The position numbers were made by a program, and so were the translations under genes. From positions 92,800-156,799 of the forward strand of contig NZ_JABFMX010000010.1 in NCBI RefSeq assembly GCF_013359735.1: a stretch of DNA of 64,000 nucleotides, read 5' to 3'. The notes beneath the pieces were generated by a model that saw only the letters and a list, made by a program, of their open reading frames with translations, was not told where the DNA came from and did not search any database. This DNA comes from Arthrobacter sp. C9C5. GTDB taxonomy: Bacteria > Actinomycetota > Actinomycetes > Actinomycetales > Micrococcaceae. This document shows positions 36,522 through 45,673 of this stretch, one piece after another. The first letter of the stretch is position 1, and the number at the start of each line of letters is the position of its first letter.

Positions 36522-37056
36522 GGTCCGGGGTCACCGCCCGGCTCACCACAACGGCGGCTGGCCTGAGGACAGTGTCCGTACTGCCGTAGCCCGGGCGCAG
36601 AACGGTCAGCACAGTCCCGGGGGGAGCCTCGTCCGTTTCCGATACACTGACCACCTCGTGAATCCGCGGGTCGAAGGGGACGTTCTCGCCGTCGATCCGC
36701 GGATAGCCCAGACGGGCCAGGGTATCGATCGCCTGGGATCGGATAGCGGCTATGCCCTCCACAAGCGGATCCCCCGCGGAGGGTGCGTGAGCCATGGCCA
36801 ATTCCAGGTTGTCCAGCACAGGTAGCCATGCCAAACAGACCGCGGCGCGTTCCTGTGCCCTCACTTGGGCGCCGTCACGGGCGGCGCGCTTGCGAACGTT
36901 ATCCGCATCAGCCAGCGCACGGCGCCACAGATCCTCCATTTTGGCCAGCTCGCCGGCCTGCGCAGCCGCTTCGGCTCCCCTCTCATCGGCTGCGGAGGTC
37001 TCTGCCTCGTCACCTCCTGGATGGGCCTGTCCAGCAGGGCCCGCCCGGTCGCTCAT
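36514..37056 (-). CDS. grpE: Nucleotide exchange factor GrpE
   Basis: 180 residues; AGGAACGG precedes the ATG. It shows the long helix LWRRALADADNVRKRAARDG, the four-helix region and the beta domain RIDGENVPFDPRIHEVVS, which opens the DnaK nucleotide cleft. It starts 8 bases after dnaK. The acidic Ala-rich N-terminus is disordered, as is usual in the family. Confidence 0.93.
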   Translation of the reverse strand: MSDRAGPAGQAHPGGDEAETSAADERGAEAAAQAGELAKMEDLWRRALADADNVRKRAARDGAQVRAQERAAVCLAWLPVLDNLELAMAHAPSAGDPLVEGIAAIRSQAIDTLARLGYPRIDGENVPFDPRIHEVVSVSETDEAPPGTVLTVLRPGYGSTDTVLRPAAVVVSRAVTPDRG

Positions 37057-37064
37057 GGCCGTTC

Positions 37065-38957
37065 CTAGCCACGATCGAATTCTGCATCGACGATGTCATC
37101 TGCATCGTCGGAGGCTCCGGGCTGGGATGCGGATCCCTGGCCCGCCCCTGCAGTGGCCGCGGCGGCAGCCGACGCACTCAGCGCCGACTGTAACTGCTGA
37201 AGCTCGGAAATTAATTCCCTCGCGGTGCCAACCTCCGCCTGGTTGCTGACAGCGTCGCGCGCCTGCCCGATCAGCAGTTCCGCGCGCGCCTTGTCATGCA
37301 CCGGGGCTGCATCACCTAGCTCATTGACGGCCCGCTCAACCCGGTAGGCCACCGCGTCGAGTTCGTTCAAGGTGTCAATCCGCTCCCGGTTCTGCAAGTC
37401 ATCGCTTCGGTGGGACTCAGCCTCGGCAATCATGCGCTCGACTTCCTTGGCGTCGAGGTTGGAGCCTTCGCTGATCGTGATGCCCTGTTCCTTGCCCGTG
37501 TCCTTGTCGCGAGCCGTGACGTTCAGAATGCCATTGGCGTCGACGTCGAACGTGACCTCGACCTGCGGTTCGCCGCGGGGCGCTGGCCGGATATCGCTCA
37601 GCTGGAACCGGCCCAGCACCCGATTATCCGCCGCTAGCTCCCGCTCCCCCTGCAAGACCACCACATCGACGGCGGGCTGGTTGTCGTCGGCGGTGGAGAA
37701 CACTTCGCTGCGCCTGGCGGGAATAGTCGTATTGCGCTCGATGATCTTTGTCATCACCCCACCGCGAGTTTCGACACCGAGGGAAAGCGGCACAACGTCC
37801 AGTAGCAGGACGTCCGAGACCTCCCCCTTGAGCACCCCGGCCTGGATCGCCGCACCGATGGCGACGACTTCGTCTGGATTGACGCTCATGTTGGGATCTT
37901 TGCCGCCTGTCAGACGCCGAACGACGCTCTGTACCGCGGGAATGCGCGTGGAGCCGCCGACTAGAATCACTTCATCGATGTCGTTGGCGGTAACTTTGGC
38001 GTCCGTCATCGCCTGCTTGACCGGACCCATGGTGCGTTCCACCAAGTCATGGGTGATGTCTTCAAAAACAGAGCGCCGAACGGTGGTCGTCAGATGCTTG
38101 GGTCCCGTGGCGTCGGCAGTGATGAATGGAAGGTTCACCTGGGTCTGGGTCACTGAGCTGAGCTCGACCTTCGCTTTCTCGGCAGCCTCGAACAGTCGTT
38201 GCAGCGCCTGGGGGTCCGACCGGAGGTCGATGCCCGCCTCCTTCTGGAAGTCGTCAGCCAAGTAATCGACAAGCCGGCGGTCAAAATCGTCCCCGCCGAG
38301 GTGCGTGTCACCCGCCGTGGAACGGACCTCCACAACCCCGTCCCCCACGTCCAGCAGGCTCACATCAAAGGTTCCGCCGCCAAGGTCGAAAACCAACACC
38401 GTCTCATGCTGGCGTTTGTCGATGCCGTAGGCCAGGGCCGCTGCAGTAGGTTCGTTGATGATGCGCAGGACTTCCAGCCCGGCGATCTTGCCCGCGTCCT
38501 TGGTAGCGGTTCGCTGTGCGTCGTTAAAGTACGCGGGAACCGTAATGACGGCCTCCGTCACCTTTTCGCCCAACTGCTTCGCGGCGTCGTCCACCAGCTT
38601 GCGGAGAACGAGCGCACTCGCCTCTTCTGGCGCGACTTTTTTGCCCTGAACTTGAAACCGCGCTACGCCGTTGTCGTCCGCTACGACGTCGAAACTCACG
38701 GCCTTGGCCTCATCCGTGATCTCGTCATAGTGCCGGCCGATAAACCGCTTGGCGGACGTGATAGTCCCCTTGGGGTTGAGAATCGCCTGGCGGCGGGCCA
38801 GCTGCCCCACGAGCCGTTCTCCGGTGTCCGTGTACGCCACAACTGACGGAGTGGTCCGGGCTCCTTCCGCATTGGGTACGACGCGGGCTTCCCCGCCCTC
38901 CCAGACGGCGATTACCGAGTTGGTTGTTCCGAGATCAATTCCTACTGCTTTGGCCAT
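37065..38957 (-). CDS. dnaK: Chaperone protein DnaK (Hsp70)
   Basis: 630 residues, full length. It has the ATPase domain (1-~365: [47 protein letters not shown]), the substrate-binding domain (~370-500) and a helical lid, ending in an acidic tail ([11 protein letters not shown]). It heads the six-gene leftward operon. In Arthrobacter relatives this operon can be a second dnaK copy; whether another exists cannot be judged from this window. Confidence 0.97.
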   Translation of the reverse strand: MAKAVGIDLGTTNSVIAVWEGGEARVVPNAEGARTTPSVVAYTDTGERLVGQLARRQAILNPKGTITSAKRFIGRHYDEITDEAKAVSFDVVADDNGVARFQVQGKKVAPEEASALVLRKLVDDAAKQLGEKVTEAVITVPAYFNDAQRTATKDAGKIAGLEVLRIINEPTAAALAYGIDKRQHETVLVFDLGGGTFDVSLLDVGDGVVEVRSTAGDTHLGGDDFDRRLVDYLADDFQKEAGIDLRSDPQALQRLFEAAEKAKVELSSVTQTQVNLPFITADATGPKHLTTTVRRSVFEDITHDLVERTMGPVKQAMTDAKVTANDIDEVILVGGSTRIPAVQSVVRRLTGGKDPNMSVNPDEVVAIGAAIQAGVLKGEVSDVLLLDVVPLSLGVETRGGVMTKIIERNTTIPARRSEVFSTADDNQPAVDVVVLQGERELAADNRVLGRFQLSDIRPAPRGEPQVEVTFDVDANGILNVTARDKDTGKEQGITISEGSNLDAKEVERMIAEAESHRSDDLQNRERIDTLNELDAVAYRVERAVNELGDAAPVHDKARAELLIGQARDAVSNQAEVGTARELISELQQLQSALSASAAAAATAGAGQGSASQPGASDDADDIVDAEFDRG

Positions 38958-39032
38958 GACTCACTCCGGTCCTAGAGGGCGCGACCGGTCCTGCGGCGAC
39001 GTCCGCCCGATGTTGCACCCGCATGACGTACG

Positions 39033-39138
39033 CCTTGGCTGGGCCACGAGGCCCAAGGTCGTGTCATGGGGCCTTATGGGGTTGAGTCTGCCCTCGGGCG
39101 GGAGCGACGGCATGACCCTGGAGGGTCAAATATGTTCC
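39033..39138 (-). promoter_or_regulatory. dnaK upstream region: leader hairpin, TGACCCT palindrome, possible ECF promoter
   Basis: A strong stem (GGGCC/GGCCC flanked by CCTT/AAGG, 39033-39058) would form in the dnaK leader RNA. TGACCCT (39113-39119) and AGGGTCA (39122-39128) make a 7-bp-arm palindrome. Leftward, GGAAC (39134-39138) and GTC (39114-39116) are 17 bases apart, a spacing seen in stress (ECF) sigma promoters. The palindrome overlaps that candidate promoter, as a repressor site would. Confidence 0.35.
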
Positions 39139-39472
39139 AGAAAATTGACCTCTCGGGACACGGGTCCAGCTCTGGCTCGCCTCCGGCTATCCGACCACTG
39201 GTTTTGACCTCCCTGACTTCGAGATCCGCCCAAACCTGTACGAAGCCGCGCGTTCGCGATCCTTGCGTTTGAGGGTGGCGCGGCCCCCGCTAAAGCGTTG
39301 CCCAACTCCGGCCAGGCGGGAGATCCTAGCGCGCACGAGCTGCCCCGGGTTGACCTGTCGGATTCAAATGTGGGCGGTTTTTAGGCGTCCCGGGGCCATG
39401 CGGACGCGGAGGGGGCGGAGGAGAGTCAACCTGCTACCTGCTTCAGCAGCCAGAGAAAGCAACGGGAATCCA

Positions 39473-40564
39473 ATGAGTATGAGCAGAACGACGGCCGCCG
39501 GGGGTACGGCCTCGCCCCCGCCAGGACGCGGAAGGGCTTGGACCGCCGCCCTCGGCGTGGGCTTACTCATGTTCGGGTCGGCGTGCACAGGGTCGCCCCC
39601 GGCTCCGGCGTCACAATCCGCCAGTGCTGGAGCTTCGAATTCCACGGGGGACCTTTCAGCCGTTCCTAGGATCGTCAGAGAGGTCGAGCCGTCTGTGGTC
39701 ACGATCGAAACATCAGGCGGCATCGGCAGCGGAGTGGTCTACCGCAGCGACGGCACCATCGTCACGGACGCCCACGTGGTGGAGGACCAGCAAAAGAAGC
39801 CGTTTAAGCGCGTCCGGATCCACTTCGCGGACGGATCTCAGGCGCCAGCCACGGTCGTCGGTGTAGACGACGCAACCGACGTGGCAGTGGTGAAGGCTGA
39901 CCGGGGCAACCTTCCGGCCGCCAAGTTCTCTACGGCGCCTCCAGAAGTCGGGCAGCTGACGGTTGTTATCGGCAGCCCGCTCGGGCTGGAGCAGACCGTC
40001 ACGGCGGGCATTGTTTCCGCACTTCACCGTAATATGCCCCCGTCCGAGGGATCGCCCCAGGGGCTTATCGACCTTATCCAGACAGACGCCCCCATCTCCC
40101 CGGGCAATTCCGGCGGGGCCGCGGTCAACATCAGCTCTGAAATCATCGGACTCTCGGAAGCGTATCTGCCGCCCAGCTCGGGCGCCGTGTCGATCGGGTT
40201 CGTGACTCCCGCGGCCACCGTGACCGACATAGCGGACCAGATACTGAAGAGCGGAGTGGCCACGCACCCGGTCCTTGGAATTATTCCGACCGATATCTCC
40301 CAAGAGGTCGCCAACCGCTTTGGCCTCCCCACCACGTCGGGCGCGCTAGTCATCGAAGTTGCCAAGGGAGGGCCGGCAGCCAATGCGGGACTGCAGCCAG
40401 GTGACATCATCACCCAGTTCGACGGGCAGAAGATCAGCAGCGTGACCGATCTCCTTGCCGCTATCCGCAAGAAAGAGCCGGGCCAGCAGTCAGACGTCGG
40501 CTTCCAGCGCGGGCAGGATACAAAGTCGGTGAAAGTCACATTGGGCAGCACTTCAACGGGCTAG
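39473..40564 (+). CDS. HtrA/DegP-type serine protease with PDZ domain
   Basis: 363 residues from the ATG at 39473; a longer frame exists, but only this start puts the hydrophobic signal (~24-37) near the N-terminus. The segment ends GSAC, so lipid attachment is possible though the box is poor. The trypsin-like domain has the triad His in TDAHVVED (~101), Asp in DATDVAVVK (~136) and Ser in SPGNSGGA (~213). One PDZ domain (~265-355: GPAANAGLQPGDIITQFDG) follows. It degrades misfolded exported proteins and is divergent from dnaK. Confidence 0.92.
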   Translation: MSMSRTTAAGGTASPPPGRGRAWTAALGVGLLMFGSACTGSPPAPASQSASAGASNSTGDLSAVPRIVREVEPSVVTIETSGGIGSGVVYRSDGTIVTDAHVVEDQQKKPFKRVRIHFADGSQAPATVVGVDDATDVAVVKADRGNLPAAKFSTAPPEVGQLTVVIGSPLGLEQTVTAGIVSALHRNMPPSEGSPQGLIDLIQTDAPISPGNSGGAAVNISSEIIGLSEAYLPPSSGAVSIGFVTPAATVTDIADQILKSGVATHPVLGIIPTDISQEVANRFGLPTTSGALVIEVAKGGPAANAGLQPGDIITQFDGQKISSVTDLLAAIRKKEPGQQSDVGFQRGQDTKSVKVTLGSTSTG

Positions 40565-40627
40565 ACCTGCTCGTGCGGCCGGGACCAGCAAGATTAGGAA
40601 ACCAATTCCAGAAACAGAGGTGTGGCT

Positions 40628-41200
40628 ATGTCCGACCCACTGGCAGAACAATTGTTTAAGGGATCAGGAATGGCGTTGATCATCCGGGGTGCTGCCGCCA
40701 TTCTATTCGGTATTTTGGTCGTCCTCTGGCCCGGAGTCTCCGTACTTGCACTGGTGATCCTCTTCGGGATCTACGCTCTCTTTGACGGGGCAGCCAATAT
40801 CGTGCACTACGCTACACGCAAGAAGCGCCGGTCGGTCTGGCAACTAGTGGGCGGCATCGTCTCCGTGCTCGCGGGTCTCGTCGCGTTCGCCTGGCCGGGC
40901 ATCACCGCCCTCTCGCTGGCGCTTGTCATCGGCCTGTGGGCGGTTATTCTCGGTGTCTCCCAGATCGCGCTGGCAGTTGAAGTCAAAAAGACTGTCGGGT
41001 CATGGTGGCTCTGGCTGATCACAGGAATCATCACCATTCTCTTCGGGCTCTTCCTGGTGATTCTTCCCGGCCCAGGCATACTCAGTCTCCTTGGCCTGCT
41101 CTCGTCCTTCGCGATTCTCCTCGGAGTACTTTTAATCGCCTCCGGTGTCGGACTGCGCAGGCTGGGCGGACGCCCTAATACACGTCTCTCGATGGGTTAA
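40628..41200 (+). CDS. HdeD-family membrane protein (DUF308)
   Basis: 190 residues from the ATG at 40628, with AGAGG 7 bases upstream. Six hydrophobic segments are visible, and the repeated pattern GILVVLWPGVSVLALVILFG, then GLVAFAWPGITALSLALVIG is the tandem DUF308 unit. HdeD helps enterobacteria survive acid at high density; the actinobacterial role is not known. It follows the protease gene closely (63 bases) and shares its orientation. Confidence 0.88.
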   Translation: MSDPLAEQLFKGSGMALIIRGAAAILFGILVVLWPGVSVLALVILFGIYALFDGAANIVHYATRKKRRSVWQLVGGIVSVLAGLVAFAWPGITALSLALVIGLWAVILGVSQIALAVEVKKTVGSWWLWLITGIITILFGLFLVILPGPGILSLLGLLSSFAILLGVLLIASGVGLRRLGGRPNTRLSMG

Positions 41201-41303
41201 AACTAAAGGGCCGCCAAATGAGCAAAGGCTTCCGGTGTGAGGGCCCAAATCCCGATCTGCGCGGCAAGGCTCGCTTCATGGCCAGACTGATATAGGAGCC
41301 AAC

Positions 41304-41570
41304 ATGATGATTCCTGGAATTCCTGATCCGCACCTGGCACGGATTCGGCCGGTTCGAGTGCGGACGCCGCAGGGCTGCGAGGAATGTCTGGCCTTGGGCA
41401 CCCCCTGGGTTCATTTGCGCTTGTGTCTCTCCTGCGGCCATGTGGGGTGTTGTGATTCCTCACCCATGCGGCACGCGCGAGCTCACGCCAACGAGTTGCA
41501 TCCGATCGTTCGTTCCTTGGAGCCCGGCGAGGACTGGCGCTGGTGCTATCCCCATGAGGCATTGGTCTAG
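41304..41570 (+). CDS. UBP-type zinc-finger protein
   Basis: 88 residues; AGGAG lies 6 bases before the ATG. The zinc finger reads CEECLALG, then HLRLCLSCGHVGCCDSSPMR, HARAHANELHPIVRSLEP and WRWCYPHE, with the full Cys/His set of the ZnF-UBP fold that in eukaryotes binds ubiquitin C-termini. Bacteria of this group lack ubiquitin. The gene is 24 bases upstream of the cNMP-domain flavoprotein, and the two probably act together. Confidence 0.88.
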   Translation: MMIPGIPDPHLARIRPVRVRTPQGCEECLALGTPWVHLRLCLSCGHVGCCDSSPMRHARAHANELHPIVRSLEPGEDWRWCYPHEALV

Positions 41571-41594
41571 GCTACCGGCGGGCGTAACTAGCTG

Positions 41595-43340
41595 ATGGAA
41601 CCTGTCGCAGGATCGACGCCGATCGAAACGCCGGATGTCTCCGGCGCCTATCCACGGCTCAGCCAAGCCCAGATCGAATTGTTGGGCCGCGCCGGCACCA
41701 GCCGCGCTACCTCGGCCGGAGAGGTCCTCATCCAGGAGGGGACGGTCGAGGCTGATTTCTTCGTCATCCTGCAGGGCACAGTCCTGGTCGTCGAGGGGCT
41801 GCACAGCGAAGGTGGCAGGCAGACCGCTGAGCTTGGCCCCGACACGCGGATCCTCGAAGCTCACGGCCCGGGACGCTTCCTCGGGGAACTGGGCCTGGTC
41901 GAGGGGCAACCGGCCTTTGTCAGCACTGTGTCCGCCGAGGCGGGTGAAGTGCTGCAGATCAGCGGGGACGACCTGCGCCGTGCCGTGCTGACGGACGCCG
42001 CGGTGGGCGAGACCATCCTGCGGGCATATCTTCAGCGGCGGATCCTGCTGATCAGCGCGGGCGCGGGCATGCGCATCGTGGGATCACGATTCAGCCGGGA
42101 CACTCTTCGCCTGTTGGAATTTGCAGCCGCCAACCGCCTGCCTCACCTGCTGGTCGATCTGGAGGATGACGAGCATGCGCAGGGCATCCTGGACCGGGCC
42201 GGGATACTCGCGGAGGAGCTGCCGGCCGTGGTGCTAAGCGCATCACAGATCCTCAAGAACCCGTCGAACGCAGAGCTTGCCCTTGCCATGGGCCTGCGGG
42301 CGGTGAAAGAGCATTCGGCATCGTACGATCTCATGGTGATCGGAGCCGGCCCCGCCGGTCTGGCGGCGGCGGTCTACGCGGCGTCGGACGGGTTGTCGGT
42401 TGTCCTTAAGGAAGGCTTCGCGATAGGTGGGCAGGCCGGCACGTCGTCGCGGATCGAGAACTTCCTCGGCTTTCCCGCCGGGATCTCCGGCGGTGAACTT
42501 ACTGAACGAGCGATCATTCAGGCCCGAAAGTTCAGCGTCCAGATCAACGTCGCATGCTGGGCACGCACCATCGAATTGAAGGACGGCGAGTTCCGCGCCG
42601 AGTTCAACGAGAGCGGCCCGGCCTCCTCCCGAGCCGCTCTGCTCGCAACCGGGGTTCGTTACCGCCGGCTGCCAGTCCCCGGGCTGGAGAAATTCGAGGG
42701 GATCAGCGTCTTCTACGCCGCCACTGTCCATGAAGCCAGGCTCTGCGGATTGCAGCCCGTGACCGTCGTCGGCGGTGGAAACTCCGCGGGACAGGCCGCG
42801 CTTTTCCTGGCTGGCACCGGAGCACAAGTGCGGCTGGTGGTGCGCGGGGCGGACCTCCGCGCAGACATGTCGAGATACCTCGCGGACCGGATCGAAGAGC
42901 AACTGGGCATAGAGGTACTCCTGAGGGCCAACGTCGTGGCCGTAGACGGTTCCGGCGCCCTTGAACGGATCGTCGTCGATCTGGGAGCCACAGGCGAGCG
43001 GCGCATCTTCGACTCCCGATACCTCTTCATTTTCATCGGGGCCGCGCCGTGCACAGAATGGCTGCAGGGCACCGTCGCCCTGGATGATCACGGCTTTGTT
43101 CTCACCGGAGCTGATCTTGAGGACCTTCCTGCTGGATTCAGCCATTTGGGGCGCAGACGTCTGCCCCTGGAAACAAGCGTTCCCGGAATGTTCGCGGCCG
43201 GCGATGTTCGGCATGGATCGGTGAAACGCGTGACGGCTGCCGCCGGGGAAGGCTCAACGGCCGTGGCGATGATCCACGAGCATCTGCGTCTCCTCCGGGA
43301 CGGACCGGCAGGTGCGCCGCGTTGGAGGGAGGGCCGGTGA
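41595..43340 (+). CDS. Cyclic-nucleotide-domain fused thioredoxin-reductase-like flavoprotein
   Basis: 581 residues. It has a cNMP-binding/Crp-like domain (~20-140: AGEVLIQEGTVEADFFVILQ, then GPGRFLGELGLVEGQ), a short thioredoxin-like segment (~165-225) and an FAD/NAD(P) reductase part (~242-570) with VIGAGPAGLAAAVYAASDG and VVGGGNSAGQAALFLAGTG, ending MFAAGDVRHGSVKRVTAAAG. The place where thioredoxin reductases carry CxxC reads FYAATVHEA, so no redox-active disulfide is present. It may reduce another acceptor under nucleotide control. No ribosome site is seen, so it likely relies on coupling to the upstream gene. Confidence 0.9.
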   Translation: MEPVAGSTPIETPDVSGAYPRLSQAQIELLGRAGTSRATSAGEVLIQEGTVEADFFVILQGTVLVVEGLHSEGGRQTAELGPDTRILEAHGPGRFLGELGLVEGQPAFVSTVSAEAGEVLQISGDDLRRAVLTDAAVGETILRAYLQRRILLISAGAGMRIVGSRFSRDTLRLLEFAAANRLPHLLVDLEDDEHAQGILDRAGILAEELPAVVLSASQILKNPSNAELALAMGLRAVKEHSASYDLMVIGAGPAGLAAAVYAASDGLSVVLKEGFAIGGQAGTSSRIENFLGFPAGISGGELTERAIIQARKFSVQINVACWARTIELKDGEFRAEFNESGPASSRAALLATGVRYRRLPVPGLEKFEGISVFYAATVHEARLCGLQPVTVVGGGNSAGQAALFLAGTGAQVRLVVRGADLRADMSRYLADRIEEQLGIEVLLRANVVAVDGSGALERIVVDLGATGERRIFDSRYLFIFIGAAPCTEWLQGTVALDDHGFVLTGADLEDLPAGFSHLGRRRLPLETSVPGMFAAGDVRHGSVKRVTAAAGEGSTAVAMIHEHLRLLRDGPAGAPRWREGR

Positions 43341-43858
43341 AAGTCCAGCGGAACGGCCCCCTGGCGCGACGGACGACGGCAAACGGGCCCAACGTCGCGA
43401 GTCAGGTCGCCGCACGCCAGCTGGCGGCCGAGGGGTCTGGCGATGCGGCGGAAGCGTCGATGACGTCCCCAGATGCCGTTGAACGTCCAGCACACCGACG
43501 GCAATCCGCAGGGATATGGCAAGCGCTTAACAACGGCGGCATACGGGCGTAGGTTGGTGGTGTTGGACAGCCGATCCCGGCCTTGCCGCACCAGCCTCAG
43601 AGTCGGCGGGCCCGCTAGAGACGAGTCACCGGCATCCCGGCCGAGTACCGGGTTGGATAGTCTGTCCCGAGCGTTCGTATTCAGGCGTTCGTATTCAGGA
43701 GGGCATACCGCGGGATCCGAAAATCAGTTGATCCTAAGCTCGGTGGTGGGACAAGCCGCTGAGCAGAATCTGGATCATAGAGGGCAAAGGATTAGGGTCT
43801 GCTCGGGGTTGTATCACCTGTATGTTTCCCTTTGCTGTGGACAGAGACGAGGAACAAC
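43341..43858. other. Intergenic stretch with a 14-bp tandem duplication
   Basis: About 520 bases with no supported gene. GCGTTCGTATTCAG occurs twice in direct succession (43671-43684, 43685-43698), ~160 bases before the PucR gene. It could be a regulator site or a slippage duplication. Confidence 0.5.
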
Positions 43859-45487
43859 ATGTTTGATCAACGTCCGGCAGAGGAAATCCTCAACACGGCC
43901 GCGCAAGCGGTGTCGGAGATGTCGTTCTGTGAGGTCGAGGGCCGTTACCTCGCGGTGAATGGCCGGTTGAGCCCCGTGCCCGAACGCGCAGCGTTGCCCC
44001 TGGATCAAGACGTCCGGCGGCTCAATGGCAGGGATTCCGTTCTCCCGTGTGCCGGGACCGGCTGGCGATATGCGCTGTTCACCGTTAGCGACGGTGCCGA
44101 GCTGAACGGGTGTCTGGTGCTGTCCGCCGCCGACCCTCCGGATCTCCCACAGCTGATGCGCCTCCGGACGGTTGCGGGGACAACGGCAACGGCTCACGCC
44201 AGGGGATCCCCCGGCGAACTCCCGGATGACGCAATCGATCAGCTGCTCCGCCGTGATGACATGGACCAGCGTCTCCTGTCCCTCTCGGCGACGGTAATTG
44301 AGCTTGAAGAACACGACAGGATTCGGGATGCCCTGGACCAGGGCGCGACTTCCGACCTCGGGAAGAGTGACTCCAGGGAGGGACTCCTGGCGGAGGTCCT
44401 TTCACGGCTGACGGGACGGCCCATCTGCATTGAGGACGCGTTCGGGCATATTAGCGCGGCGGCGGGGATCGGGTCCAAACGGCCCTACCCCAGGCTTGGC
44501 GCAGCGGCCAGGTCGCGGACTGCGCAGCTATGGCTTGCCTCCGGCTCACCAGTTCGCGAACCCCGAAGGCTTGTAGCCCTCGCCCTGTCGCACGGCGAGG
44601 TGTTGGGGGCTATTTGCATGCTGGAAACCGACAGGCCGGTCACCGCCGGTCAGGTCTTCGCGTTGAAGTACGCATCGCGGCTCTTAGAAGTCGAGTTGTC
44701 GCACCGCAGGGACCTGGCCCGGCTGGAACTAAGGCTGGGGCGCGACCTCGTGGACGAACTCGTGTCCGGATTGGATGGCGCGACCGCAGCGGTTCGTACC
44801 GCGGCATTGGGGTATGACATCAGTGGTCCGCAGCACGTCATCGTGGCGGAGTGGCAGCCGCCAAGAACTGACGATACCGTCGTGGTGGCACTGCGCAGGA
44901 CGTTCCTGGAACTTCGTTCATCCGCACTCGTTTCGCGGCGCTCGGACATGGCTGTTGCCGTGGTACGTGGGGACCCATTGGGTGCCGAGGTCTTTTCAGT
45001 TGTCGCCAAGACCCTGCGAAGTGCCACCGGGGCCGTGGGCATCGGCGGGCCATGCCTGGATGTCGCTCAGATTCCGCGCTCCTTCTCGGAAGCCCTGCAC
45101 GCGCTGCACATCCGCGCCGGTTCAATCGATCGCTACGGTGTCACGCGATTTGACCAACTAGGGATCTACCGCATCTTGGACCCGGCCAGGGGCGCACCGG
45201 ACTTGGCAGGCTATATCGACGAGTGGCTCGGTACCCTTCAACGCGCCGACGACAGCCGCGGGTCTGCCCTGGTGCAAACGTTAGCCCAATACTTGGACCA
45301 CGGCGGCAACTATGACAGCACGGCCGAAAGCCTGACCATCCATCGAAGCACTCTGCGCTACCGCCTGAAGTCAATCCGGCAGATCACCGGCTTCGACCTT
45401 GCCGATCCCGAGACCCGGCTAAACCTGCACGTCGCAACGCGCGCATGGCGCGTTCGTCCGCACGGTGCCCCGTTTCACATCCCATAG
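43859..45487 (+). CDS. PucR/CdaR-family transcriptional regulator
   Basis: 542 residues from the ATG at 43859 (GAGGA upstream). The C-terminus has the PucR-type helix-turn-helix YLDHGGNYDSTAESLTIHRS, then TLRYRLKSIRQITGFDL, and the preceding GGDEF-like sensor region. The N-terminal ~300 residues form a GAF-like input domain (ICIEDAFGHISAAAGI). PucR proteins act on purine, amino-acid or sugar-acid catabolism, usually on neighbours. Here none is evident except the membrane protein downstream. Confidence 0.88.
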   Translation: MFDQRPAEEILNTAAQAVSEMSFCEVEGRYLAVNGRLSPVPERAALPLDQDVRRLNGRDSVLPCAGTGWRYALFTVSDGAELNGCLVLSAADPPDLPQLMRLRTVAGTTATAHARGSPGELPDDAIDQLLRRDDMDQRLLSLSATVIELEEHDRIRDALDQGATSDLGKSDSREGLLAEVLSRLTGRPICIEDAFGHISAAAGIGSKRPYPRLGAAARSRTAQLWLASGSPVREPRRLVALALSHGEVLGAICMLETDRPVTAGQVFALKYASRLLEVELSHRRDLARLELRLGRDLVDELVSGLDGATAAVRTAALGYDISGPQHVIVAEWQPPRTDDTVVVALRRTFLELRSSALVSRRSDMAVAVVRGDPLGAEVFSVVAKTLRSATGAVGIGGPCLDVAQIPRSFSEALHALHIRAGSIDRYGVTRFDQLGIYRILDPARGAPDLAGYIDEWLGTLQRADDSRGSALVQTLAQYLDHGGNYDSTAESLTIHRSTLRYRLKSIRQITGFDLADPETRLNLHVATRAWRVRPHGAPFHIP

Positions 45488-45673
45488 CCGGGTCCAATCA
45501 GATAGCCGAGGTCCGCGCGGTGCCGGGTGACCTTCCGGATTCGATTAGGAGCAGATTCTGGACGCGCGGGACAATGCGGCATCCACGTCGGTCAGGCATC
45601 GGGGCCCTGTCTCCGCGGCGAGGGTGACGTGCAGTTTTGCAGGTCATAAACACTGAACCATTGGAGGCCGGGC

